Source of the DNA: Pampus argenteus
Lineage: Eukaryota; Chordata; Actinopteri; Scombriformes; Stromateidae
Direction: 5' to 3'
NCBI GenBank assembly: GCA_036937835.1
Contig: CM072877.1
Location: 16,360,001-16,424,000, forward strand
DNA: 64,000 nt
A program made the position numbers and the translations under genes. A model generated the notes under the pieces. It did not search any database. It saw only the letters and a list, made by a program, of their open reading frames with translations, and was not told the DNA's origin. Of this stretch, positions 13,186 to 22,783 are shown in pieces; within the stretch, counting starts at the first letter, position 1; each line of letters starts with the position of its first letter.

Positions 13186-13247
13186 GTTTATTCCCACATC
13201 CGTGCACAGAAGGAAAGTTTATTCCCACATCCGCGCACAGAGGGAAA
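13186..13247. repeat. 31-bp direct tandem duplication
   Basis: Units 13186-13216 and 13217-13247 differ at only a couple of bases. Both start gtttattcccacatcc. It lies in the lrrc8a 5' UTR intron; no function suggested. Confidence 0.85.
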
Positions 13248-14323
13248 GAGTAGCTTCACAAAGTTTGACCCTAGAGCCTGATGTAGGAAAACTACTGGAA
13301 GAGGCCTTTAGGAAACACACAAGAAATGGAAAGTAATACATGCAACAAAATGAGGAAGGAAATGTATAAGAAACTGAAGTAAAAAGAAATAAAAATAAAA
13401 ACCTTCCATACTGCTAGACAAAGAAGATTGACAGCAACAGTGTATGCTGATACAGAAAGGAGCAGCAAGATAAAAGAAACTGAACATCTGTGGCTCTCAA
13501 TGCTGCAGAATATTTAATATGTGATGAATTACGGTGACGTGAACGGAAAGGACAAACTAACTAAGGACGTTAAAGCAGTTAGTCAACATCAGGACTGCTG
13601 TCAACACAGGGCACTAGTTAGATATCCCATTAAGATAAACTGCATTAAAAACATTAAGTTAATACAGTATCTGTGGAAACATATTCAGACAGATTAATAT
13701 CAAGCTGAAGTTATGTCAGGCTTCAGACCACATATCCTTCCTACAGGTTCACGACAGACTTGCAGTTGATTTGCTGTTGTGCGATTAGATAAAAGACACC
13801 TGTTATCTTTTCAAGTGGCTGACACATCGTTTTTTTTTCTACTACGCTCCATTCACTCTAATTGACTCCTCCTTCACTCGTGTTTCATTATAGACGTATG
13901 TATCATTATTGAACGATCATATGAACTTCTGGGTTGAGGTTTCGTAATAAATTAAACACTATGTCGTGGCATTATTCGGACAAAGTTAGATTTGTAGCCC
14001 TGCGCCTCTACAAAGCCATAATAGCAGGGTTTGAATGTTATTTGTCGCTCTCTTACCCTCACTCATACCCATCCGAGTGCTTATTTACTTTCCTGACGTT
14101 GTCTCACCAGTAGATTTGGGAAAAACTGAAAAACAAAATCATCATTTATGAGCCTGAGTTATCACAGCTTCTTCAGCCCACATGGCCCAACCCTGGTATT
14201 TGGCATCAGACTTGAGACAAGAGTCAAGAGATGAGCAGGCAGTGTTTTCAGTCCTAACCAGGTCTAACCGGTTCTGCCTTACAGAAAGCTACTTTTCCTT
14301 TTCATGACAGCACTAGTGATGTC

Positions 14324-14328
<5 letters not shown>

Positions 14329-14378
<50 letters not shown>
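14329..14378. repeat. (CA)n microsatellite, about 25 units
   Basis: Uninterrupted AC dinucleotides over 50 bp in the lrrc8a 5' UTR intron. Likely length-polymorphic. Confidence 0.97.
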
Positions 14379-14380
<2 letters not shown>

Positions 14381-14976
14381 TTACAATGCACATCTCTAGT
14401 GCCAATATCATAATAAACCATTATGGTGGTAATGCTATACAAATATAATAACACACATATAAGATTACAAGGTGTAACTGTGTCATTTGTGCCTGTATTA
14501 ACAACACAATAAAGCAGAATTAATTCACTATAACAATCAATCAGTGTGCCTCAGACACACTGCAATGCTTCACGACTATATATCTATATATATATAAAAG
14601 TGTTTTCTTGTTTTCCAGGAGCAGCAGATTAATACATGTAATAATAATAATATATAATTTTAGTTAGTGCCATGATATCGGGATACCATGTTAGCCTTCA
14701 GCTGTGCAGAATATGATCAGGGATATTAGCTAAATTACTAATAATCTGCAGTAAAATGACATAACGTGTAATATAATCCAGACAACGACCTTTACGTTCA
14801 GTGCTAAACAACAACAGCAGCAGCAGCAGCAGCAAACCGAGTGGCGACGTACTGGAAACGATGTCTCATACCGATGCCCAGTTCGTTACCGTAGTTAGCT
14901 CGCTGCGGCACTCCTGAACCAAACAACACACAACCAGCTACGTTACACACGTTACAAGATGATAAAAAAAACTCAC

Positions 14977-15130
14977 CGTTTTTATTACCGCTGGTGTCTC
15001 GCGCCTCCTCCGTACGCGGGTGACACATTTCTAAACCGTTTCTCGGCAGCTGTGGCTGGTCGGACACAGAGCCTCGCGCGATAGTGGCGATTTAACCGCA
15101 CGAGCCGAGCCGTTCCTAGTGGAGACGCAC
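14977..15130 (-). promoter_or_regulatory. lrrc8a: lrrc8a 5' non-coding exon and promoter
   Basis: A strong donor (ACG|GTGAGT) ends a CpG-rich stretch at 14977 on the minus strand. It is the best candidate first exon for lrrc8a, because the coding exon has an acceptor 10 nt before its ATG. The upper end of the exon and the transcription start, probably between 15060 and 15170, are estimates. The CpG-rich block is typical of a TATA-less vertebrate promoter. Confidence 0.6.
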
Positions 15131-15179
15131 GAAGACGCTACCCGCACGAGAATGGCGGAAGTGTTAACATTATCAAAAT

Positions 15180-16734
15180 AAAAGCACGACGGGCGGTAGT
15201 AAACATATTTTAAAGACATCTACTGATTAAAATATCTGTGGTATGAAATGAGGAATTATAAAAGAGGAAAAATTACATTTTATTCTAAATTTATGTTCAT
15301 AACAGATAAAAGTGAGCATTTTACAGTAATGTTGAGTGATTTTTTTCTGTAACAAATAAAAAATAAAATAAAATAAAATAAAATAAAATAAAAATGTATA
15401 ATTAATATAAGTTGCCAAAACTGTAACTCCCTTTAATGCTAAATCTGAATAACATTTTTGAGGCTAATTTTTACTTCTACACTACAAACATCCTATAACT
15501 AACAGGTACATTTTCAAAGCACCTGCAACAAACTGACCAGAATATCAGATACAGTGTTTACACTATTTGATATCCTAAATAGTGTGATACACAGTATACA
15601 CAATTTCACTTCTTGTCATTTCTTATGTGTTTCTTTTTAAGACAGGACATTTTGTTTAATATGTAACACTTATTATAGGATATAAATTTGACATATATGC
15701 TGACACATCTTTTTGTTAATACGGTTTACAGAAACAGCATGTTGAATCACCACAGAGACAGTGTGTCAGCACTCAGAGTCCTCCCAGTTTCAGGCTGACT
15801 ACAGTTTCCCCTAAACAAGCTCCCCCCACCTCCCTAATCGGGATTAAGCAACACACCCTTCAGTGCAGCTCACTAAATTGAACTCTTCAGAAGTGTATTT
15901 GTGCCAAGGTCATTTGTGGTGATTGCTGAGCCCGTTCAGCTCAGCTATAAACTCTCGTAGCAACCTTGGCTTTAGCCAGCTGAGACAATTATGAAAATTG
16001 TTTTGTTGTAAATGCTGTCCCTATTTCTCTTATTCCCTCCAAAGTCTTGGCAAACAATGAGGTGATGATAACTGTCTGTGCACAATTCAGCACATTAATA
16101 CTAATATAATATAGGAGGTTGGTGCTGATTTGATTGTCTATCCCTGACGTATTTTGAGACTGGAGGGAAAATCTGAATCTGAAAGTTGATATCTTTTTAA
16201 GTGTTTATGTCACCCTCTGGTGGTTGGGATCAAAGATTGTCTTCTCCATTATAAGAGTGTTTACTTGAACATTAATTTAAAGTGGAATTTCTGTTGGTCA
16301 AAACAAGAATCCACACCTCTACACCAATCAAGGACAGTCACCAATTAACATGTCAAGGCTGACAACACAGTTTCAGATTAACAATATACATCACTACTTA
16401 AAGTGATGTTATGTGTGTGGAGGAGTTGGACGATTATGAAGAACAATGTTGGAATACGTTAATCTTTGACTGTTATTACTATACATTTTTTGAGATGATC
16501 AGACTAAATTGACTCCGATATTGTCATGACTTTAAGCTGCTTTACATCCTTATTTGTTGTTGTGTTAATTTGTTATTAATACATTTGATGGAGCTTGTGT
16601 GATTACTTTTTGCCTGTTTTTGAGAAAAGTTGAAATTGGACTCATACTCAGTCCAGTGCTCATACTGCAAAAGGCTATATGTTTTGTTTTGTTTTAATTA
16701 TTGTAAATATTATACTTTGATCTTCTCTATACCA
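15180..16734. other. lrrc8a-dnlz intergenic spacer
   Basis: No gene was recognised. The stretch is AT-rich. A CTCF-like core (CCACCAGAGGGTG read on the minus strand) lies at 16211-16225, between the two divergent genes. Confidence 0.6.
15356..15393. repeat. (AAAAT)n microsatellite
   Basis: About seven pentanucleotide units in the lrrc8a-dnlz spacer. Confidence 0.9.
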
Positions 16735-16869
16735 GTTGGTGGCGGTAATGCACCAATTCGTTGTTTGCGAAGAAGAAGAAGAAGAAGAAGCAAAAATAGT
16801 AAAAGAAGAAGAAGTAGTAGAAGAAGACGCAGCAGCAGCAGAAGAAGAAGAAGAAGAAGAAGAAGAATA
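16735..16869. repeat. Dispersed element with a (GAA)n-type tail next to the dnlz promoter
   Basis: The block 'ttggtggcggtaatgcacc' followed by a long AGA/GAA/AGC-rich tail is a short dispersed repeat I recognise from fish genomes; its family name is uncertain. It ends about 70 bp before the dnlz ATG, so the core promoter of dnlz lies inside or against it. The arginine-rich and serine-rich reading frames across it are artefacts of the repeat. Confidence 0.65.
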
Positions 16870-16936
16870 AAACGTCAACACACGTGATCATCAAACCGCT
16901 TGTAGCTTCTTCTTCTTCTGCTCCTTTAAACCTGTC

Positions 16937-17850
16937 ATGTCGGTGTCACAGACGCTTCTTCTGTCACATTCGTCCCGGACGCTGCTGACTGTCGGGCGGC
17001 TGTTGCGCTGTTGTCACAGTCGGTTTCACTGTTGTCCTCCAGGACCACCGACGACCTCAGTTAGGATGTTTGACAGGTTTCTCTCCACACAGGATCACAC
17101 GCGTGTCTTTCATCAGCTGTTACCTGCTGACAGAAATGAAACTCTGAGAAGTTACAGAAGATTTTCAACGACTCCATCGACCACAAGTGACTCTCTTGGG
17201 AAGATCCAGTCAACACATTATCATCTCGCTTACACATGCAAGGTATCAATAAGCAGCTTTGGTTTTGGATTTAATGTTTTATGTTATTTCATTTTCATTG
17301 TGTTGTTCTGCTTTATGTCGATTATTTTCAGCTTTGCTTCCTTTGCAGGTTTGCTCCACCAGGTCCATACAGAAGATTTCTAAGCAGGCATATCACAAAG
17401 GTGTAGTGATAGTGACATGTCAGGGATGCAGGAATCACCACATCATTGCTGATAACCTCGGCTGGTTCTCTGACCTGGAGGGGAAGAGGTTGGTGGTACC
17501 TGTCAATGTCACTATAGTTATACCAGATGATGATGAAAAATGTCAATCGCTGACAAAGATGACATCCTCAAATATATTTTTTGTCCTGACCAACAGTCCC
17601 TAACTAAAATATTAACATTTGAAAAGCTGGAATCAGAGAATTTTCTTCATAAAATAGTTGGCGATGATTAATGTGCTGTGTTGCTCTACACTTTAGAAAC
17701 ATTGAGGAAATCTTGGCTGCCAAAGGAGAGAAAGTGAAGAGGGTTGAAGGAAGCGCTGCTTTGGAGATCATGGTGGATGAATCCAGCAAAGAAAAGTCAC
17801 AGCGTGGCGAAGACACTGAAAAAGCAAACAGTGACCCAGAAAAACAGTAA
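16937..17850 (+). CDS. dnlz: Mitochondrial HSP70 escort protein, DNL-type zinc finger
   Basis: Three exons, 16937-17242, 17349-17488 and 17697-17850, give 199 residues; human DNLZ has 178. The family (yeast Zim17/Tim15/Hep1) keeps mitochondrial HSP70 (mortalin, HSPA9) soluble and active in the matrix and so supports protein import. Residues 1 to about 80 are rich in Arg, Ser and Leu and poor in acids, as expected for a transit peptide. The zinc site is C101-x2-C104 and C126-x2-C129, followed by the signature RNHHIIADNLGWFSDL. Intron 1 splits the first CxxC pair, with C101 in exon 1 and C104 in exon 2. The C-terminal tail is acidic/Lys-rich and not conserved. ATG 16937 is the first in-frame start before the transit-like segment; M44 is a less likely alternative. 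All junctions are GT-AG. Confidence 0.95.
17608..17680. repeat. MITE-like fragment in dnlz intron 2
   Basis: 'gaaaagctggaatcagagaa' and 'aaaatagttggcgatgatta' match the 3' part of the family seen at 20927-21202 and 1219-1490. Confidence 0.5.
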
Positions 17851-17903
17851 TGCTGTGTTTACACTGTATATGTATATTGTGAGATGTTTATATTAAGTTT
17901 TAT

Positions 17904-17909
17904 AATAAA
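17904..17909 (+). terminator. dnlz poly(A) signal AATAAA
   Basis: A canonical hexamer 54 nt after the dnlz stop, followed by a T-rich stretch. It is the first one downstream of the gene. Confidence 0.75.
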
Positions 17910-17939
17910 TACAATTTTTTTTTCCATTTCTGTTTTTTT

Positions 17940-18660
17940 TTTTTTTTGTCATGTGATTTTGACTAACGAATAAAAGAAATGAGAGCGCTTTTAATAGCAG
18001 AGGCTGGAGCTGATTTGACAGCTTTAGTTACTTTTTAGATGATTTGACACAATGGATAATATAACAAGCTTTTAAAATACCAACCTTTTTGGCTTTCAAC
18101 ATCTTCCAGCAGTGTGTCAGGATCACATTTCAGATAGTTGTTAACAACTCCACCAAATTTTCCCTCTAAATGTCTCACATAGTTTAATTTCAATAAATGT
18201 ACAAATGATTCAAAAGATGAGAGAAAAACTGAAAACAGATTTTTTTCTTTCCTCTCCCATTAATCATCTTACGACCCCTCAGATTTATCTGGTGACCCTT
18301 TGGAGGGGCCCGACCCCTAGGTTGGGAAACACTGGACTAAAGTAACTAACTGTATATAAAGTAGTTGAAACTAGCTCCACCTGCAGCAGCTCCAACAGTA
18401 ACATGCTGCTATGACACTAATGCTACAGTATTAATAATATAATGATGTAATATAATTTTAATGTCAGACTTGTAATGGAGTATTTTTACAATTTATTGGT
18501 ACTTTTACTTAAGTAAAGTATCTAAGTACTTCTTCTATCACTGTATTTAGAAACACTAAGATTATTTTGCATTTATTATATATATAAATATTATTGACTT
18601 CAGCTCCATATGACCTTGAATAGAAATGTATCTTCAAATTATCATGTATCGATACTGTCG
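17940..18660. other. dnlz-uck1 spacer with a transposon-like fragment
   Basis: No coding exon was recognised. At about 18265-18340 the words 'gacccctcag', 'ggggcccgacccctaggttg' and 'ggaaacactggac' resemble the end of a decayed hAT-type DNA transposon. The rest is AT-rich without visible structure. Confidence 0.45.
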
Positions 18661-18678
18661 GTTTTACAGATCATCAAA

Positions 18679-18688
18679 TCTCGCGAGA
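18679..18688 (+). promoter_or_regulatory. TCTCGCGAGA element, uck1 promoter
   Basis: A perfect 10-bp palindrome about 95 bp upstream of the uck1 ATG. TCTCGCGAGA is a known element of TATA-less housekeeping promoters in vertebrates. Position and match support a promoter role. Confidence 0.65.
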
Positions 18689-18781
18689 TCAGCACGTTGT
18701 TGTTGCTACAGGTAGTATAGCTAGCTAGCACGAAGCCGAACTATACACATTTCTGCAGTCTTCCTCCTCTTTTGGACTACG

Positions 18782-20767
18782 ATGGATATCTCCGGTGCCG
18801 TAGACGAGGCAGAGAAGCCACGACATCGACCTTTCCTGATTGGGGTCAGCGGAGGAACCGCTAGCGGGAAGGTCAGTCATGTTTCTCAGTCATGAGATGT
18901 CCTGACAGCGGAAATTAGCATCCCGAGTGGTTTATCCTAGCGTGTTAGCAACATTAGCATTCGCCAAACTGTCAAACTGTCAGCCGGCACGCCCCCCTTG
19001 CTTGGTGAAGATTTTCTTAATATTATTCTGCTAACATATTAAAAGCGGTCATTACATGTATCCTCTGCTACTTTTTAATGCTTGTGCCATCACACTTTTG
19101 GTGTCCTTTTAGCGCCAAAGAGCTTAATTTAGCTAACTAGATGCTATGATGAATTTATCAGTTCCCTCCCGATGGAGTCACTTAATGAACAAGTCACACA
19201 TCAGTCCACATTGTTGGACAGTTGTTGCCCTTTATTTATTAATAATACTACCACAAACTGCCTTTGTTTCACCCTTGCTAGTTTTATTTATTAAAGGGCA
19301 AAATCTGAAATAACTACGACAAAGTATTAGGGAAACACTGAGAATAAAGTTCTGACTGTTATGATAAATTATAACTTTTATTCTTGTAATCTCATTAGTT
19401 TTTTCCTCTCAGTGTGGCCCTACTGTAATGAGTCGTCGTTAATGACAATACTAGAGTGAAATAAGCCTTTTTTTTTTTTATCCCATATAGTCAACAGTTT
19501 GTGCCAAGATCATGGAGCTCCTGGGCCAGAACAAGGTGGACCACCGCCAGAGGAAGGTGGCTATTGTGAGCCAGGACAGTTTCTACAAAGTCCTGACTCC
19601 AGAGCAGAAGGCAAAGGCGCTGAAGGGCCAGTACAACTTTGATCATCCAGGTAGTATTTATTTCTACTAAGTGCTACGCATCTGGGATTGCATATACAAT
19701 TGTCAGCATTTAATGATTCCAGCCTCTCACCTATACTATATTATCACTACCATGTGTAATAAACCTGTATTAAACATCATACTGTCCAGACACTGCATTG
19801 TTTATTAAATTCTACTGTTTGATGTCTTGCAGAGGCATTCGACAACGAGTTAATGTACAAAACCTTGAAAGACATTGTGGAGGGGAGGGTGGTTGAAGTG
19901 CCAACGTATGACTTTGTCACCCATTCCAGGTAGGGAAAAACAGAAGCGTTTTGACAATTCACACACATTGTTTTAGCTCTGAAGAATGTTGTTGTATTGA
20001 GAACTATGTGTGTGTTCACAGGCGGGAGGACAGGATCACAGTTTACCCAGCAGACGTGGTTCTATTCGAGGGGATCCTTGTCTTCTACCCGCATCAAGTG
20101 CGTGATATGTTTCACATGAAGCTCTTTGTGGACACAGATTCAGATGTCCGACTGTCTCGCAGAGGTATCTCCGTCACACAAGCGCGCACAAAATATTCCA
20201 GTTTTTTTTTTTTTACAGTACATGAATGGTTTGACCTTATTTTCCTGTAGTTCTGCGGGACATGAACAGAGGGAGGGACCTGGAGCAGATTCTCACTCAG
20301 TATACGACATTTGTAAAACCTGCATTTGAGGAGTTCTGTTTGCCTGTAAGTACGATGGCCATCACTGATTGTGTGCCTATTTTCCTGTATCACATTTACT
20401 CAGCAAACCTCCTTCAAGCACCTCACATTTATTTATTTTTCTCTCCCAGACTAAGAAGTATGCAGATGTCATTATTCCAAGAGGAGTTGACAATATGGGT
20501 AAGTCTTATTTCTGGTTATTTTTTCGCTAGTTTCTCCTTTACAAATACAAACTCTGGATTTGTCTTTCACCAGTGGCCATCAACCTCATCGTGCAGCACA
20601 TCCAAGACATTCTGAACGGCGACCTCTGCAAATGGCAGCGAGGGGCCATCAACGGTCACGGGCGGAGCTTGAAACGGTCCATTTCTGAGCAGGGTGACCT
20701 GCAGAATCCAACTGCTAATCCTGCAGGAAAGAGGGTCCTGCTGGAGCCCAGTAGTCGTCCTCACTGA
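18782..20767 (+). CDS. uck1: Uridine-cytidine kinase 1
   Basis: Seven exons, 18782-18871, 19491-19650, 19833-19929, 20022-20164, 20251-20345, 20450-20498 and 20574-20767, join in frame to 275 residues; human UCK1 has 277. The enzyme phosphorylates uridine and cytidine to UMP and CMP with ATP in the pyrimidine salvage pathway. The P-loop GVSGGTASGKST is at residues 21-32 and is split by intron 1 right after K30. The acceptor-binding Asp in SQDSFYKVL is D59. Also visible are YNFDHPEAFDN, the YPADVVLFEGIL strand, VDTDSDVRLSRR, and the C-terminus ending SSRPH as in human. The short variable piece after THSR (REDRIT) differs from the human residues. All introns are GT-AG. ATG 18782 is supported by the TCTCGCGAGA promoter element just upstream. 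Confidence 0.97.
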
Positions 20768-20926
20768 GACGGTGTGGACGGATGTGTGCAGTCTGTGAAT
20801 ACGAGCTTTGAGTTGCTGCTACTGATTTGTGCAGAGTGCAACTGTGTTGTCTGTCTCTGCATCTTAAAAAAAAGAAAGACGGTGCAAACGCTTCATAATT
20901 TTACTCTTATCATTGCTACCTAATAC

Positions 20927-21202
20927 AGCTGCCACGATTATATTCATGATAAATGGATTAGTCGTTTGGTCTATAAAATGTTAGAAATTAAAAAATGTCA
21001 ATCATCATTTCTCAAAGTCCAAGATGCTTCCTAAAATATATAGTTTTGCCATGTACAATAATAATGTACATAACCCAAAGATATTCAGTTTTCTATCATA
21101 GAGGACTTTAGAAAACAGAAAATATCCATATTAAGAAGCTGGAACCAGAGAAAAAACATCCAGGCAAATGACTAATCGATTAATCGACTCATCGTGGCAG
21201 CT
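20927..21202. mobile_element. MITE with 12-bp perfect terminal inverted repeats in the uck1 3' UTR
   Basis: The ends agctgccacgat (20927-20938) and atcgtggcagct (21191-21202) are exact inverted repeats bounding 276 bp. The interior has no coding capacity. Blocks from it recur at 1219-1490, 10680-10945 and 17608-17680. It lies between the uck1 stop and its AATAAA, so it should be transcribed as part of the 3' UTR. Target-site duplication is not clear. A non-autonomous DNA transposon is the likely class. Confidence 0.7.
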
Positions 21203-21591
21203 CCAGTACATAACCGATATCCTGATTGATTATGCTTCTAAAATTTAACAGTCTTCCATCATACATGATTATATAGATTTTTTTCGGTGTTAACTGTGGT
21301 CAGATCCTGTTTATAGGAGGATAGGAAGATGTTTTAAATGTTTAAAAAAGTAGTTTTTTCACCTTGATGTCATATTTTAACTTTTTTCGTTGCTTTGATG
21401 GAAAAGTAATATATTCAAATTATATTAATATTAATCTGCTGCAATTATCTTGTTACTGCTTCTGTTTTTCATAACGTATTTAAATATAAAATACAAAACT
21501 AGGCCGGCGCTTCATTTCGATTTTGATTTAAAGATGAATTACATGCCTTAATTTTTTTCAAAGTTAATTTCCACTGACCATTCTGTACGAC

Positions 21592-21597
21592 AATAAA
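21592..21597 (+). terminator. uck1 poly(A) signal AATAAA
   Basis: 'acaataaacgg' lies about 825 nt after the uck1 stop and is followed by a GT-rich stretch (gtgtcatctgtgcttgtg), as expected for a cleavage site. Confidence 0.7.
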
Positions 21598-21691
21598 CGG
21601 CCTTTTCAAAGTGTCATCTGTGCTTGTGAATTGTGACAGTAAATGAAGCTTCTCACCAACACGGCGTGTATATAGAAACAGAGCTGTTTGT

Positions 21692-21697
21692 TTTATT
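21692..21697 (-). terminator. Candidate rapgef1 poly(A) signal
   Basis: AATAAA read on the minus strand, about 1.1 kb after the rapgef1 stop. If used, rapgef1 and uck1 transcripts end tail to tail within about 100 bp. No competing signal is as well placed, but use is unproven. Confidence 0.45.
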
Positions 21698-22783
21698 GGG
21701 AGTTTGAGAGCACAGTGTGATGTGTTGTTTTTGACCGTTATCCCCCCCCCCCCAAAAAAAAGGAATCAAAATGATTTACTACAGCACATTTTTGGAATGA
21801 CAAACGCACAAGTCACTAAAGACTTCAGTCACACACAAACACTTTCACACACTGACATGACTGGGACATGATTGTGATTGCCTGATGGTTTTCTATACAT
21901 GAACACGGCACACGATGATTCAGTATGACATACATATATCACAGCATCTTTAGTAATTTATCTTTTTGTGTTTTTTGCTTTGCTTTTTTTTAGTGCACAT
22001 TTATGGCACCGGGAAAAGCTAAGATCTTCACATAAGCATAAACATCCTTTTTAAGAACAAAAGGATCACTGTATATATATATAATACATTTTATAACCAT
22101 ACATGATTCTTAACACAAAATGTTGCAAAACAAACTCAGGTTCCAGTCTCTTTAATGGTCATCCTCTCTTCAAGTTCAAAATCCCCTCAACCGCTCCCCG
22201 ATTCTCGGGTTTCGAAGCCTGCATGACGTCACAGTTCACAGCAGGTCGCTTCTTGAGGTTCTGTTGTTTGATGGGAATCAGGGAGAAGGGGTTGCAGAAG
22301 ATGACCGACCAAATGGCACATAACATAAAGGAAGAAGAAGGAGCAACTCTGAGAGTAATGGACCATTCACCTCAATCTCACACACACGCGACAGCTCCAC
22401 TCTAAAACAGAGAGCCCAGGGAACAGACATGGGTTATTTCCGTAGCGTCTCCCTGTCCGCTCTGTGTGATTCTTCACTCCTCCTTGGCACCAAACTCCCC
22501 CCCATTTCACCATAGTTACTGAATCTCTTCCTGTCTAAACGCCAGAGCCACAGTAATCCCAATTATAATCTCCCAGAGCATAAGAGCTCTTTGTAAACCT
22601 CGGCCACACTTCAGTCGTCTGTAGTTTGTTCTGCACGCCCCCACCCCCCCACAATGAGTCTCCCGTTAGCTCCATCGGATATCTTCCGTTCGTCTTTCTC
22701 TCAGTCTGTAGTAAAGTGGAGTTAGTGTCATGAAGCACAGTTGGAGGTCAGTCTCAGAGCCTCAGGGCAGAGGCCTGCCGGCC

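Larger units (their letters stand above)
10607..14976 (-). other. lrrc8a 5' UTR intron
   Basis: The acceptor (tttctag) lies 10 nt upstream of the ATG and the donor (ACG|GTGAGT) at 14977/14976, giving a 4370-bp intron before the coding exon. No other coding exon is seen inside it. Contents noted: two head-to-head MITE-like fragments (10680-10945), a fish dispersed repeat (about 12530-12660), a 31-bp direct duplication (13186-13247) and a long (CA)n tract (14329-14378). Confidence 0.75.

Noticed and set aside
16630..16887. Arginine-rich and serine-rich frames
   Set aside because: Translation of a (GAA)/(AGC) repeat tail.
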